A stretch of DNA of 64,000 bases, from NCBI GenBank assembly GCA_002633005.1, contig NMRA01000361.1:224858-288857 (forward strand). Direction: 5' to 3'. The position numbers and the translations under genes were made by a program. Each line of letters opens with the position of its first letter. The first letter of the stretch is position 1. The notes beneath the pieces are model-generated. The model searched no databases and was not told the DNA's origin. It saw only the letters and a list, made by a program, of their open reading frames with translations. The stretch is from Phoronis australis (taxonomy: Eukaryota; Phoronida; Phoronidae). Below, piece after piece: positions 53,101-63,496 of this stretch.

Positions 53101-56100
53101 AAATTTAAAGTTTATAATGACACTTGAGTGTTTCGCAAACACAAATAACGTACCTAAAGTCATCGAAATGTAGCAGTCCATCTGTGTGGTTGTTATAATA
53201 CCTGAAGATATACCTACACCTGAGCTCAGCAGGTGTGCCCCCATGTTGAGTGCAGGGCTCTAACGCAGCTAAACCAAGTAATACATCTTTCCAGCTTAGC
53301 ACATGACGCTGATGGACATCGAATGATCTGAAACAAACATGACACGGAGACATTCACTCACTGACTAACCAAATATGATTATTACTTATTAAGGAAAAAA
53401 CAAAAAGCATAAATTTTAAAGTATTTTTGGGAAAAACTTAAAAATGACACCGTGCATTTATTCACTTATATGGATACTGCAGTTTGAGACTCCATTCAAT
53501 GCCTGTTATTCAGTGGAGAAAACTGGTTCTCAAAATGCAGTGCCTCTGCAAGTGACTATTACGCAGCATGAATAGAAAAAGGCAAAATGTTAGCGCTAAC
53601 AACCAGCACCTCAGTCACGGATGACAAACAAATAATACTCACCTGAAGTATTTGTTGATACAGGAGTCACTCGCACCTTTGCTGACTAGATACTTTGTAA
53701 ACACCACTTTGTTCATCATGGTACTTGGATAACAGTAATCCAAGAATTCGTTGAATAGCAGTTCCTGCTCTGGAAAATAGAGTCGGACCACATATGTGTA
53801 CAACACAAAGATATGGAACTCTGCTGAATACTATGCAAAGAGCAGAATCTGATGGAGACAATACTGATGAGACAAGTTGAGATGGGTGATGACACTGGGA
53901 TTAATACAAAGTAATAACAGTTTCAAACAACCAAAAAGAAAACAATTTTGAAGTCCAATCGAATAAAATTGGCACACACAAAAGTAAGCAATCAACTTTT
54001 GATGGGGTACATTACGGTAAAAATTCTCCAGTTTGAGACAGTAAAAAATTATTAAAGTATTTTGGTCAAGGTCGGAGCTCGTACCAAAACTTAAAAACAG
54101 GCAATATTGGCCGTCCCAAAATCAGGAATCAGGAGAAAGCTGCATTTTGCATTGAAAGCCATTTTCTATAATTTTATCTCGTCAATACAAAATGCAGTGT
54201 GAAATATTTGAGAAATATGACGAACGCCAAAATTACCCATGTCCCAATCTTCACAAGGGCTGTTCCAGCAAAATCTGTATGGGAGGGGGGGGAAGGCACT
54301 TTTATTTCATACCCACCGCCCGTATTTTTCATTTATTTCTCCAACCCATGACCCATAATTTTTTAATTATTTTTAATAGGTTAAAATATAAAATCCAACA
54401 CTTGCAAACAAATTGCCTCCAGGAGGACCTATTAAGAACTTAGATGACTGACAGACAAGAACTAGTTGTCTTGTCCAATATTGTCAAAAACTAAAGTAGC
54501 CTGTGAGCAATACTTTTGGCAGCCACCAGGTGTCTCTGTTCACCATGTGTCTATAATTTCAATGAACATTTTTTTCATTTATAAGGATCTATGAATCTCA
54601 AACTGTCTCCACGAACTCTTCTACACTTCTATGTCAAGTGAATATTGGAACTTGTTTATCTTACTCCTCATACTTTTTATTTAAAAATCATCAATTTTCT
54701 TATATGTGTTAACACCAGTTCAGTGTTGCATAACTTTTCAATTCAATAGGACTGCAGACAAACAGTTGGCTCAAATCAAGTTGCCCATGACTTGATTAAT
54801 GGCTTAGTGAACATATTGCACTCTGTTCACTGGCAATATGGGCTTTTTTGTATTTGGATAAGTTAGGACAATTGCATTTATTTTTGAGTTTTTACCGCTG
54901 AAGTAACCAACCTATCGACATTAACAGGTCAAAAAATACCACCCATTTTTAATGCATTACTTATTACAGGAACGACCACCCATAATTTGAGTTTTTTTCT
55001 GAAGACCACCACCCATGAATTTTTATTTCTACTGCCGTCCCCCCCCTCCCACACGGATTTTACTGGAACAGCCCCAATCAAGAATATTCAATGTTGGCGT
55101 GAATTTCAGTGCTCCAAATTTTAGAGACAGTCCCAAAGTGAAGACTTTTATCAAATATTTCTGTATTGCATCCATGAGAACCAAAGTATGTCTTGTCCAT
55201 ACAAGACAAATTGTCTGAAACAAAAGCTTTCCACATAATTTCCAGTTCCAACAAACCTGGCCTGCCAAATTTTGCTGCCTTGATAAGAAGTTCTTGAGGA
55301 CTGTTAGCATTCAGTTCCCGAGATGATTCAAAGATGTCGCTAGTCAACTCAATCAGGTCAGATGTTGAGGTTATTTTCTTGCCTGCAAATAATTGTTCAA
55401 ACAATTAAAAACATATTACTATGACTACAAAATTCTAAACATACCAGCCACCAACTGCACTATTAATGATTTTTGCACCAGATCTTCAGCACCGTCTTAA
55501 TAGTTCTATTCCAAGCATCAGCAAGTAACAGACAAGTACCTTAAAAGACTGTGCGTGTGACTGCAATAAACTACTTGAAACCAACTACACAGCATTATTC
55601 AGCTAGTAAAGGCTGATTTCCAGCCCCACCTGTCTGCACTACTGTGGTACTACGGCGGTGGACCGAAGAAGCTCCAAATACATGACGTGGTCATTGTACA
55701 CTCAAAGCGTAGCTGGTATGATAGGCGAAGAAAGTTTTTTAACAGGTTTTAACTTTGACATAGATTGTAGCTAGAACACAGGTACTGGCAGTATGTGGAA
55801 ACATTTGTTCTGGTGACTAACACTTTCTTTGGTATATACGTATGAATGTACATATGTATGTGTAAAATTATGTTTATATATACCGGTGCCTGTTAAGGTT
55901 TGGAAACAGATACACAAAACCAGGCAGAAACTGTGTGGAGAGTCCTGGGGTGGTCTGATGTGGTGGAAATGGAAACACTACAATACAGTTACTCTCAGGT
56001 TGGGTCTGCAGGGAGTGACCTTATTGAAATGCTTGCACTGCAGCTGTTCTCAGGATTAGCCTGCAGTTCACCTGAGGAGTCTCAGGGAGTCCTGGGGGGC

Positions 56101-57723
56101 TTGAAGTGTGGTGGAAGTGTCTGTAATTCTGGTAATGCTCAGGTTGGGCCTGAAGGCCACCTGGGTAAGGTTGGGGTCAGATACTACGGTGCTGAAAACC
56201 AGCCAGACAGGACTCACCGTTTTCCAGGCGCTCAGCTATCTCAATAGGTTCACGACCCAGTAAAGGCTCAGTGTCCTGTATAAGCAGTTTGTTCATGTCA
56301 GCCAAAGTGAAAAACTTTGCACTGTCTGTTGGCTGAAAAGAAAGCTAATATTGAGGAACAGGATTCGCAGTAAAACACAGTCTTATCATAAGTAGTTACT
56401 ATTGAATAGGATGACAAACTGATTCTGCCAACCACTACAGATAAAAAAAGTTAACATCTGAGAAAACTTATAGTGACTCTGCTGTGTTATTTAGCTGAAA
56501 TTTTCATGAAGATTAAACCCGATTAGACCACTGATTGGTTGCTCATTTATTTAACAATGAACATTCACTGCCCTCTATTTGAAATGTCAGCTCAGCTGTT
56601 ACAATAAGAGCTTCAGAGGTCAACGTACAGTTTTCTCTACACAAAAGACAATGTTGTCATCAAAAACATTTGCAGGTAAAAGGAACGTCTTTAGCACCAG
56701 CTCAGATTGCAACTTTAACTTATCCAAGTATACCCTACCTTAAAATCTGGCACTGGTTGAGTTAAAAATATGATGTGCAAAGGTGATGTGGCAGAGGAAG
56801 TCCGGATAGTTCTCAGAACTCCATTCAAAGTAACCTTTGTCCCCAAAACCTGAGGAGCATAAAAATATTTCATGTAGTATTTTCCATTCACCATTAACAA
56901 CCTGGAATATCTGAGGCTACTTCATCACTTGACAAGTTTTTCAGTGACTAAATGGCTCTGGTCAACGTCAGTTTCGACCTGCCACGTGTCAACACACCTC
57001 AGGCAAGCACCTATCAAGATCCCTCCTAAACAAAAATGTAATTATTTCAATTTAAATAGTGTTTGTCCGTGAACAAAAATAGCACCATCACCAACAAAAG
57101 TAGCCCATTTCATTTCCCAAGTCATTCGATAAAGAGGTCAGCATTCCCCTAGTTTGTGTCAACAAAGTGCTTCTGAAGAACTAATGAAACATGAATTACA
57201 CCACTAGAAGTATTACCTATCTCACACAGAATTTTATTGAGAGTTGATTAGTTGTAGTGTTTTAGTCACGAATATATTCCAAAAACGCTCGATAAACCGG
57301 TCCTCTGGCTCTGAGTCCAAACTAATTAGTCTTTTGAAACCGCTTAGGTCAGGAGAGGTATGTAGCTTTTCACAACCAGTTCCACATACGAATGTGCCTT
57401 TTCTGAAAAATCCCAACAAAAAATCACTTTGAGAGCCTGAAACAGTACTAAAGGCGTCAACTTCGAAGTTGAATGTCATAAAATGACTGATTGAGATTGA
57501 ATGAAGAATGAAATGTCAAGACTGAGTCAAGTGACTGTTTATTATTGGTTACCTGCTGGCCTACTCGGCGGGCTGCAGCTTTAAAAGTCTCTCCATTGTC
57601 AACAAGACCAGTGGGAAACCACCATCCCGAGTCCTTGACCAGTAAGTAGCTCTTCGAGTCTTCATCGGAAATAAACAGGCTTACCGATCCCAGTGAGCCA
57701 CCTGCACACTGTTTTGAAGCCAT
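41121..57723 (-). CDS. Nudix-like / EF-hand / PPP-type Ser/Thr phosphatase fusion protein, 19 exons, 787 aa
   Basis: Transcript-order exons: 57723-57553, 56849-56739, 56332-56218, 55382-55257, 53769-53643, 53327-53154, 52235-52152, 51791-51660, 50933-50854, 50504-50355, 49304-49213, 48077-47997, 47470-47338, 46801-46671, 46124-46018, 44774-44672, 44147-44005, 42071-41894, 41246-41121. All phases agree. Residues 1-132 are Nudix-like, but the Nudix box is degenerate (GLVDNGETF then ARRVGQQV in place of the REXXEE core), so it may bind without hydrolysing. Residues 175-346 hold EF-hand-like units with incomplete loops ([36 protein letters not shown]). Residues about 485-787 are a complete PPP phosphatase: GDIHG (526-530), GDYVDRG (558-564), RGNHE (589-593), VHGG (643-646), RAHE (736-739), YCGGSNEA. 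These supply the expected two-metal ligands. Calcium-regulated dephosphorylation is inference. I know no named vertebrate gene with this order. Divergent from ZNHIT3. Confidence 0.9.
41894..42071 (-). other. Phosphatase gene exon 18 carrying the RAHE metal-ligand motif
   Basis: Highlighted because it shows the quality of the model: it starts one base into a serine codon completed from exon 17 (DPA-S), contains [14 protein letters not shown] and HVIRAHEV, and ends in phase 0 at GFQ. Exon 19 then begins [14 protein letters not shown]. Confidence 0.9.
42567..43111. mobile_element. TIR element, GGGCTGTTCCAG family, copy 1 (545 bp)
   Basis: Termini GGGCTGTTCCAGTAAAATC and its reverse complement GATTTTACTGGAACAGCCC extend further inwards into a G-rich tract. 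The element is flanked by TTA on both sides (42564-42566 and 43112-43114). The interior has no transposase. The 3-bp TTA duplication and G-rich ends resemble PIF/Harbinger-type non-autonomous elements (inference). It lies in an intron of the phosphatase gene. Confidence 0.85.
43456..43584. repeat. Three tandem copies of a 43-bp unit
   Basis: Units start at 43456, 43499 and 43542 (ATGGACCYCAGTCATGCTCC and so on) and are almost identical. They lie in an intron of the phosphatase gene. The open + strand frame here is a by-product. Confidence 0.9.
47024..47240. repeat. Minisatellite of about 53 bp, four copies
   Basis: Copies carry GTGATATTCGTGACATAAC and GAATTCAC words at about 53-bp spacing (for example TATTCGTGAC at 47131 and 47184), decaying at the edges. 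They lie in a phosphatase gene intron. Confidence 0.8.
47541..47770 (+). mobile_element. tRNA-derived SINE (plus strand), Leu-like head
   Basis: The head at 47543-47619 has an A box (TGGTGTAGTGGTTACGG), an anticodon-loop-like ACTCAAA (CAA), a long variable region and a B box (GGTTCAAATCC), as in tRNA-Leu. The body contains CCTGACGATGGCC and CCGAAACGTCG, a type of tail common in animal SINEs and LINEs. The acceptor stem does not pair properly, so it is not a tRNA gene. Confidence 0.75.
48555..48870. repeat. Repeat with TGGCCACTAG cores, related to the array at 62.2-63.5 kb
   Basis: TGGCCACTAG-type cores lie near 48561 and 48661, with a diverged GGCCACCACTAGAGGG near 48815. The last two are each followed by GCTGCAGAGAT(T/C)GAAT and are about 150 bp apart, with TTTCATGAAATCCATCAATAG between. 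These are the reverse-complement forms of words in the right-hand array. They lie in a phosphatase gene intron. Confidence 0.6.
54257..55074. mobile_element. TIR element, GGGCTGTTCCAG family, copy 2 (818 bp)
   Basis: Same termini as copy 1 (GGGCTGTTCCAGCAAAATC and GATTTTACTGGAACAGCCC), flanked by a perfect 3-bp repeat CAA (54254-54256 and 55075-55077). Longer than copy 1 through a different interior, which encodes no transposase. It lies in an intron, about 180 bp from phosphatase exon 4. Confidence 0.85.
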
Positions 57724-57931
57724 TGCATTATTCTGTACAGAGTTGACCTCGATTAGCTAATGTCAATTGCGGATTTCATTGTTTCCTCAAAAATCCAACA
57801 AATACCTTTTGCATTGCTTGTTTAGCTCAAATTTAATTTTCATTATACACATTTTATTTTGTAGTGCTGTAACAAACCAGCAACTATTGTAATTCGAAAC
57901 TAGTGTAAGAAAGTATAAGTAAGTTCACGTA
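57724..57931. promoter_or_regulatory. Probable bidirectional promoter of the phosphatase gene and ZNHIT3
   Basis: The two start codons are 208 bp apart on opposite strands, so both promoters and 5' UTRs must share this segment. It is AT-rich with no clear TATA box. Confidence 0.65.
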
Positions 57932-60009
57932 ATGAGTTTCCGTTCCCAAACGAGCATGGATGTAAAGACGTTTTCTTGCGAAGTTTGTAAACTTGCACAA
58001 CACAAGTACAGATGTCCAAAATGTCGCACTAAGTAGTAAGTGTTCTGCAAAATTGTATTTTCTAACATTATGCACTTGATTTGAGACATCCGGTGGTAAA
58101 TATGCCAGAAAATAGTCAAATGTTCAGTCTTCGGCTTCAACAGTTAATCTCAAGACATTCTCAATCTCATGTTTGTCTCACTCTCAGAGTCATGTGTCGA
58201 ATAAATGGGCCTAATGGTCATGCGAGTCAAATATGTTTCTTTACAAGTGTGGTGGTGTGCTGTTGTGTTTGTACCTTCTGCTTCAACAGTGACTTTTAAA
58301 ATGTATTGTAAACAGAGTTGTATCATGTCTCTTAGTCTTTGTTTCCAAGCGCAATAATATTACTAAACAGAAATGGGTACAGTGTTCTCCCCAACATAAC
58401 ATTCTGACTCGGCTGGAATTGGAAAATCCATGTTCACGTTCGAAATTGCATGTCCATGCTTTGGGGACTTTATGCATAAAAGTCATGGAATAAATGTGCT
58501 GAACTGTTTCCAAGAATCCCAAAAGATCCTAATTTGTCGATTAAATGACTAATCTCCCAATACTCTAAACTCTTTGCACGTTAAGTTTTGAAACTTGATA
58601 CAAGTAAGCTAAACCTGTCTCAACATAAAGACGAGTCAAAACAGATTGTGAAGAACCGTGGGTTGGATACTTGGGACAGGGCTGCAGATTGTGCATGTAG
58701 TGGGGGGTGATGATGACAATATGGCCAGTGTAAGTTGATTGAAAATAAGTGTTGGTTGTTGGATAGACTTAGAGTTTTCCTTTATAGACATGTTTGAATG
58801 ATACCAGAAATTGCTACAGCTGCGCATAACAATTTACTGCTATTAGCAAGACCATGAATGTGCACTTCCCTTTCAGTTGTTCTGTGGTATGTTACAAGAG
58901 TCACAAGGATGTTGGCTGCTCCGAGATAATAACCAAGTGTGACAAAGCTGAACAACCTGGTAATACTCTCGGTATGTAGGCTGTTATGGCTTCTTTCATC
59001 TCGTTTACATTGAAGCTTGGAATTGACATACTTTAAATCAATTTATCCTTATCTGCTTAAGGCGCTTTGTTTCTGCATCTGCGTTACAAAAATTGAGTCA
59101 GTTTATACTCCGTAGAGTCTGTGCATGCCCAGTTTTCACTTCCTTACATTTCTTTATAAACAGTTATCATAAAATGTTGGGTAATTGGATTGTTTTGGTG
59201 TCATTTACTTATTTTTTATTTTGCCCATATAACAGTTAGTTTATCAAAAGACCAGGTATGTATAAAATCGAAGATTATCGAACGTGAAGTCATGTGGTTA
59301 GTTTGGACAAAGATAGACACAGGGTCTAGGTATGCTCGTGTGAAAAATTACGTCAGTCCCTCATTTGAGGCGAGTCAATTGGATTACTGTGCATTCGCAT
59401 GTGGTGAGATAAGTATCGGTTTAAATCTGTTCGAAACCACGTCCTCGAGCAGCTTTTACTTGAATCGATTTATAAGCTAAACCACCTCCGTTTACACTCT
59501 CTTCCTAAAGGTATTTGAACCGCAAACTGAGTTCAAATCTATTGAAAGTCTCCAATGTAAACGAGGTAGTAGTCTGTATTTGAAGAGTACTTGGAAGTTT
59601 AATTGAGTGGAATACGAGTGAGTTGGATTATTTTATTATGAGTGTAAGCCATACCAACATTAGACACATTGTATATCCAAAACTGAAATACTGTGTGAGT
59701 GAGTAATTTTCACTCCTGTTTATTACATATGCTTGTAATCTTTTAGAGGAAGGCGAGGTGTCGTCCGACGATGACATTGACTCTGAGGATCATGTGTCGC
59801 GTGAGAGACTTGCTATGTTGGAGAATAATGATGAACTACGGACATTGCTTGGCAACCGTCATTTACGTGATCTGTTGAGGTCACTGACAAGTGCTGAGGC
59901 GCCGTCACAAGCCATAGATAATGCCATGCAAGAACCTCTATTTGTCGAACTTGTTGATCAGTGCTTAAGAACGGTGGAACCAGAAAAATCTAGCCACCTA
60001 ATGGTTTGA
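57932..60009 (+). CDS. ZNHIT3: HIT zinc-finger protein ZNHIT3, 3 exons, about 149 aa
   Basis: ZNHIT3 works with NUFIP1 in box C/D snoRNP assembly in other eukaryotes. Exons: 57932-58035, 58877-58959, 59747-60009. The zf-HIT domain is complete: Cys16, Cys19, Cys28, Cys31, Cys36, Cys40, His44, Cys49, with the typical YRCPKC and YCSVVC words. After an acidic linker (SSDDDIDSEDH) the C-terminal helical region ELRTLLGNRHLRDLLRSL and MQEPLFVELVDQCL matches the human protein, which is 155 aa. Exon 2 has two in-phase donors, G|GTAATA after 58959 and G|GTATGT after 58971; the second would add four residues and looks stronger. Met9 is an alternative start. A hAT-like element lies 58 bases after the stop, within the likely 3' UTR. 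Confidence 0.93.
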
Positions 60010-60066
60010 TATGGCTTGCATTTGGTATGCAGCATGTGAATGTTGTCTGGCAGTTAATCCAGTGTT

Positions 60067-60554
60067 CAGGGCTTGGAATTTTCCGGGGAAACGCGGATTT
60101 CCGCTTTTTTCAAATGTTCTGTCCGCGCATTTTATTATATTTCCGCGTAAAAAAAATCTGATTTGATCTAAAATTTCTGCGGCAAATTCCTTTCTTACCG
60201 CGGCGTTGCAGACGACGTTCCCTTCGAAAAGCGGAAGTTGCTCTTTATGTTTCGGAGGAACGTAAATTGTCAACATTGCCGGGGCATCTGGGATAGCGTG
60301 GTGGGATTTTCAATGGCGTCTCGTGTTATTGTAAACCGCGGCGACAAATACTACGGCTCTGCAGCCAAAAATGTGTGGGTTGGGAGTGGACCGACGAGCT
60401 AAAAGGACGCAGACGCATGCTACTGATGGTGGTAACGTTTTGTTGTTTTTTTTTCTTTTTTTTAGTCCTCCTGATTTTTGTCGGGCTGCGTAGCGCGCAT
60501 CAGTTGGGCCTTAAAAGTTTCCGCGTTTTTTGTCATTGGTCATTCCAAGCCCTG
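60067..60554. mobile_element. TIR element, CAGGGCTTGGAAT family (488 bp)
   Basis: Ends CAGGGCTTGGAAT and ATTCCAAGCCCTG are perfect inverted repeats, flanked by a perfect 6-bp direct repeat AGTGTT (60061-60066 and 60555-60560). The CAGGG...CCCTG ends suggest a hAT-type non-autonomous element, though hAT duplications are usually 8 bp. Near the left end are GCGGATTTCCGC-type palindromes. No transposase. Confidence 0.85.
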
Positions 60555-60800
60555 AGTGTTGCTCTTTGGCGCCTGCAACTGGAGAGGAGTCTGGCGCGGT
60601 CACAAATGATGTTGGAATTAAAGAAGTACCACTGTATCTGTGCCATTCTTTGATTTGAAATGGGTGTAGAAAATCTGTGATAGTAGTGGTACCCATTTCT
60701 TGCGTCGAACTCGGTGAGTCAGCATGCTCTCTGTTTCAGCTCAAAAATCAGATGCACGATTGCTTACTTTTCATAATGTTTACAATTTTCTTTAATGTAT

Positions 60801-60806
60801 AATAAA
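60801..60806 (+). other. Candidate ZNHIT3 polyadenylation signal AATAAA
   Basis: First AATAAA found after the ZNHIT3 stop, about 790 bases downstream and beyond the inserted TIR element. Assigned by position only. Confidence 0.3.
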
Positions 60807-61923
60807 ATAGGGGTAAGTTTTTGTGATGAACAGATTTTTCGACACTAAGGTAAAGATGGCCAGTGTTTCAGGTAAAGCCTGGTGCCTGTCCAACTGCTTG
60901 AAAAGGTGCTTGGGGACATTTTAGCCTCTGGTCAATTATTAGGGGCTTTTATAGTAACCTCGATACTTCTTTGGGAAGTGTCGGTCAGTATGAACGATAA
61001 ACTTCAGTCTTGTTCTGAAGTTCCGATCACAACTTAACTTTGCAAGAAACGGGTGCATTAATAGCGGAGCTTCGGTGGATTATGAAAGGTTAAAGTTGCA
61101 TTTTGTATGTTTAGTTGTCATGTAAAACGTAAGTCAAGCTATTAGCCAAAGAGCCAAAACCAGTAGCTGATCTGAAATGTACTCGCAGGCAGTGGTCATT
61201 TTCGTGTGACGTAACTGAGCTAGTTTTGAATGGAAGTCATTGTTCGCCATTTTCAGTCTTCAGGGTTGGCCAACCTAAATAAAATCAATGATTTTTCTGA
61301 TACATCTCTTGACCTGTTCAGCATTTGTATGTTTTTTGGTTACATAACACCAGTCTCGACTTTACGAAATTCAGCTTTAACTTTGTTGTTGTCGGACATA
61401 TTGGCTCATGTTGCTGACTGTTTAAGCATGTGTTGTGGATTACGTTGCGTTCAAATATTCACAATTCTATGGCTACAGTAATTTCATTTCATTATAATTT
61501 CCTAAACATACGTATATGTACAGTATTTCATATCTTAATGAATTTTTTACCTGCGTAATGTTTCTGCTGTGCCAGCTTTCTGTGTGCATCTACCTGTGAT
61601 AACTTGGTTGTCCATTAAGTACCGCAGCCATTTCAAAGATTCATGTAACGTAGCAGTTTACATGGACGCTACTAATGTACCGTAGTTGATTTGGTTGAAA
61701 ATGGCCTTTCAGCAGCCAAATTAATTTGCAATCTTGTTTACAGTTGGAGTTGTCTGTATAGACATTATCACTAGAAGAACCTTTTCAAAATATTTACCAT
61801 TGGTGAAGATGTGATCGAGTCTGTCGTGTGGTTATAATAGGTTCTCATAATATCACATCCTACAGAATGGTTCATATGAGATGAGCTCGGCTCTCCTTGG
61901 TTACTTTTGGTGGGATTTGTGAA

Positions 61924-62095
61924 GCAAGGCTTGGAATTTTCTGCGGAAACGCGGATTTCCGCTTTTTTCTCTTGTTCCCTCCGCATTTTTGTTATATTTC
62001 TGCAGAAAAAAATCGGATTTTGCTATAAAATTTCTGCGGCAAATTGGTTTCTAACTGCGGCGTTGCCAATGACTCGAAAAGCGGAAACTGCTAGT
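61924..62095. mobile_element. Partial copy of the CAGGGCTTGGAAT family
   Basis: Matches the left part of 60067-60554 over about 170 bp (AAGGCTTGGAATTTTCTGCG, ACGCGGATTTCCGCTTTTTT, AAATTTCTGCGGCAAATT) with several substitutions and small gaps. No matching right terminus was found. Confidence 0.75.
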
Positions 62096-62239
62096 TACGT
62101 TCCAGGGCACCTTGCATGGCTTGCTGGTTCCCTGCGTGCCTCTAGGTAGTACGCAGTAGCACGCGCTTTATCACTGGTTGATGTAACCTCGACAGTCATT
62201 GGTTAGCTTTACAACAAAGTGAGAAAATGGGGGATTATG

Positions 62240-63450
62240 AACGATTTTTATGCGCCCACATATTTATATGTGGACGCATTATGCCGTCGTCTCCGGCCGT
62301 TTGTCCGGCATTGCTGCTCTATCTCCAAAACCCTTTGACATACATTCATGAAATTTGGCACCTTTCACGGATGGGTGGCATGAGCGAACTTTCGGACGGA
62401 TCTGACGACCGGTGTGCCCCCTAGGGACAATTTCATTTTTTATGTTTAACTCTATCTTCAAAGATCCTCTACGTATTTTCATAAAACTTGGCGTATATCC
62501 GTCTATTAGTCAGATGACGCTATCATCCCATTTTCGGATTGATTTGACGTAGTTTGAGCCACCTAGTGCCCATTTTTACTGTTTTGGAGTCTTTTGGTGT
62601 CCACCCCTCTATCAACAAAACGGCTCTAAGGATGATTGTGAAAATTGGCATGTATGTTCTTACTATGAAGAGGACGGCTGATGATGATTTTCTGATGATT
62701 TCGTCTACTGTGGGACCTCCTAGTGGCAGTTTTTTTTGTTTGCTTCCATGGCTGTATCTCCTAAACCGTTTGCAGGATCTTTGCTAAATTTAGCAAGTGT
62801 ATTTATATTATGTTCACAACGAATGACAACAACTTTCTGACTACCAGTGTTCCCCTAGTGGCAATTTTAGTTTTTTAGGTTGATCTCTGTATCTTCAAAG
62901 GTCCCCAACAGATTTTCAGAAAATTTGGAAAAAAGATGTCAGTTGGTGAGATCATGCTATCCTCGGATGGAATCGAGGTACTTTGCGACACCTAGTGGCC
63001 ATTTTTCCTGTTTTCGAGTCTGTTTTTTGGCGTCCCCAGTCGATCAACCAAACCTTTCTAAGGATGATTTTGAAAATTGGCTTATATGTTCTCAGTGTGA
63101 AGAGAGCGGTTGACTATGACGAATTCGACTACTGTGGCACCTCCTAGTGGTAGTTTTGTTTTGTTTTGCGCCCATAGCTGCATCTCCTTAACACACTGCA
63201 TGATCTTTATTAAATTTAGTAATTGTATTTTTAGGAAGCTAACACAGATGACGTCTTTCAGGCCCATCCATTGAACCCTGTGCCCCATAGTGGCCATTTC
63301 CTTTTTTCCGTTTTCCTTCGTTTCTCTGAAGTTTCTTGACTGATATTTATGAAATTTGGTAAATGGCTTTCTATTAAAGAAACGATGGTATTTTCCCGTT
63401 CTCAGTTGGATTTGATGTTTTTGCGGCATCTAGTGGCTTTTTTATGAAAC
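62240..63450. repeat. Higher-order tandem array: units of about 140 bp in trimers of about 428 bp
   Basis: Each diverged unit carries a CTAGTGGCA/CA-TTTT core and a TTTATGAAATTTGG-like core. Corresponding units recur at 62561 and 62988, 62715 and 63143, 62852 and 63281 (427-429 bp), so units are ordered as a repeating trimer. The left edge starts with a GCGCCCACATATTTATATGT palindrome at about 62250. No coding frame is conserved through it. Confidence 0.7.
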
Positions 63451-63496
63451 AAACAAAACAACCTTAGAAGCACACCGTTAGCGGTGCATTCGTAGG

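Noticed and set aside
54192-54443. Open frame beginning outside the second GGGCTGTTCCAG element
   Set aside because: Most of it runs through the transposon terminus and shows no family similarity.
55912-56170. Possible coding repeat (Gly/Val-rich plus-strand frame)
   Set aside because: It is an imperfect internal duplication in a phosphatase gene intron; the frame follows from the GTGGTGG-rich composition.
57234-57479. Minus-strand frame between phosphatase exons 1 and 2 as an extra exon
   Set aside because: Exon 1 joins exon 2 in phase 0 and continues the Nudix-like fold; this frame has no suitable splice sites in phase.
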